Origin: an uncultured beta proteobacterium
GTDB lineage: Bacteria; Pseudomonadota; Gammaproteobacteria; Burkholderiales; Burkholderiaceae_C
Assembly (NCBI GenBank): GCA_903838565.1
Contig: CAILZB010000041.1
Coordinates: forward strand, 24,885-88,884
Length of the DNA stretch: 64,000 nt
Direction of reading: 5' to 3'
The notes below the pieces were generated by a model. The model was given only the letters and a program-made list of their open reading frames with translations. It was not told the DNA's origin and did not search any database. The position numbers were made by a program, and so were the translations under genes. Shown piece by piece: positions 63,906 to 64,000 of the stretch. Numbering within the stretch: the stretch's first letter is position 1; every line of letters begins with the position of its first letter.

Positions 63906-64000
63906 TCAGTGCAGCAAACGGTACTGAACGACGTAACACGCCGCCCCGGCCAGATAGCCCACCAGGGCCAGACCGGCGATCTTCTTCACGTACCAGAAGA
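63906..64000 (-). CDS. C-terminal end of a membrane-anchored protein (partial, edge of window)
   Basis: Reading leftwards from the right edge, an open frame ends WYVKKIAGLALVGYLAGAAC followed by YVVQYRLLH and a TGA at 63908-63906. It is a hydrophobic segment with a short basic tail, as at the end of an inner-membrane protein. The start and most of the gene lie outside the window, and I cannot name it. Confidence 0.5.
   Translation of the reverse strand, partial: FWYVKKIAGLALVGYLAGAACYVVQYRLLH

Overview
The window reads as chromosomal DNA of a high-GC betaproteobacterium, most likely Burkholderiales (Comamonadaceae or a close relative). Supporting signs are the glucokinase fused to an RpiR/HexR regulator, the folP-glmM order, the very large NAD-glutamate dehydrogenase, the RIO-type kinase and VF530 protein, and the very strong third-position GC that creates long antisense open frames throughout. 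I saw no tRNA, rRNA, CRISPR array, transposase or prophage gene.

Positions 1-38000 form one alpha-glucan (maltodextrin/starch/glycogen) locus. A leftward operon (14110 to 1) runs glgP-glgB-glgX-malQ-MATE exporter-S9 peptidase-pullulanase; the pullulanase is cut by the window edge. A divergent rightward operon (14442-21679) encodes the maltose-type ABC importer malK-malE-malF-malG and a lipoprotein GH13 enzyme. After a repeat-containing secreted protein of unknown function (21869-22558), a second leftward cluster (34169 to 22704) looks like a polysaccharide-utilisation locus: TonB-dependent receptor, intrinsic terminator, flavin-dependent tryptophan-halogenase homologue, secreted GH13 amylase, cytosolic GH13 glucosidase, secreted esterase, GH127 protein and SDR. 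Rightward from 34883 come a glucokinase and a glucokinase-RpiR fusion. Palindromes resembling the HexR operator (TGTA-N7-TACA type) lie in the glgP/malK divergent region and upstream of the TonB receptor, so the fused kinase/regulator is a plausible switch for the locus. No glgA or glgC is present, so the visible parts favour uptake and breakdown over glycogen synthesis.

Positions 37820-64000 are mostly housekeeping. Leftward folP-glmM-GNAT-hydrolase is followed by a CBS protein and the 1584-residue NAD-glutamate dehydrogenase. Next are a MobA-like nucleotidyltransferase, a lipoprotein cytochrome c', an HDOD-REC-GGDEF protein with a hybrid histidine kinase, VF530, a RIO kinase, a GST, and an exonuclease/GIY-YIG fusion. 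The last part has a DUF599 protein, flavodoxin and pirin with a divergent LysR regulator, a renalase-like FAD protein, gluQ, trmB and an RluA-family pseudouridine synthase in tight order, a 2-hydroxyacid dehydrogenase, and a truncated membrane protein at the right edge.

Working model (inference): the TonB receptor imports maltodextrins, PulA and the GH13 lipoprotein/periplasmic enzymes trim them, MalEFGK imports them, and GlgP/MalQ/GlgX/alpha-glucosidase convert them to glucose and glucose-1-phosphate. The two glucokinases phosphorylate the glucose, and the Glk-HexR fusion senses a sugar phosphate and relieves repression.
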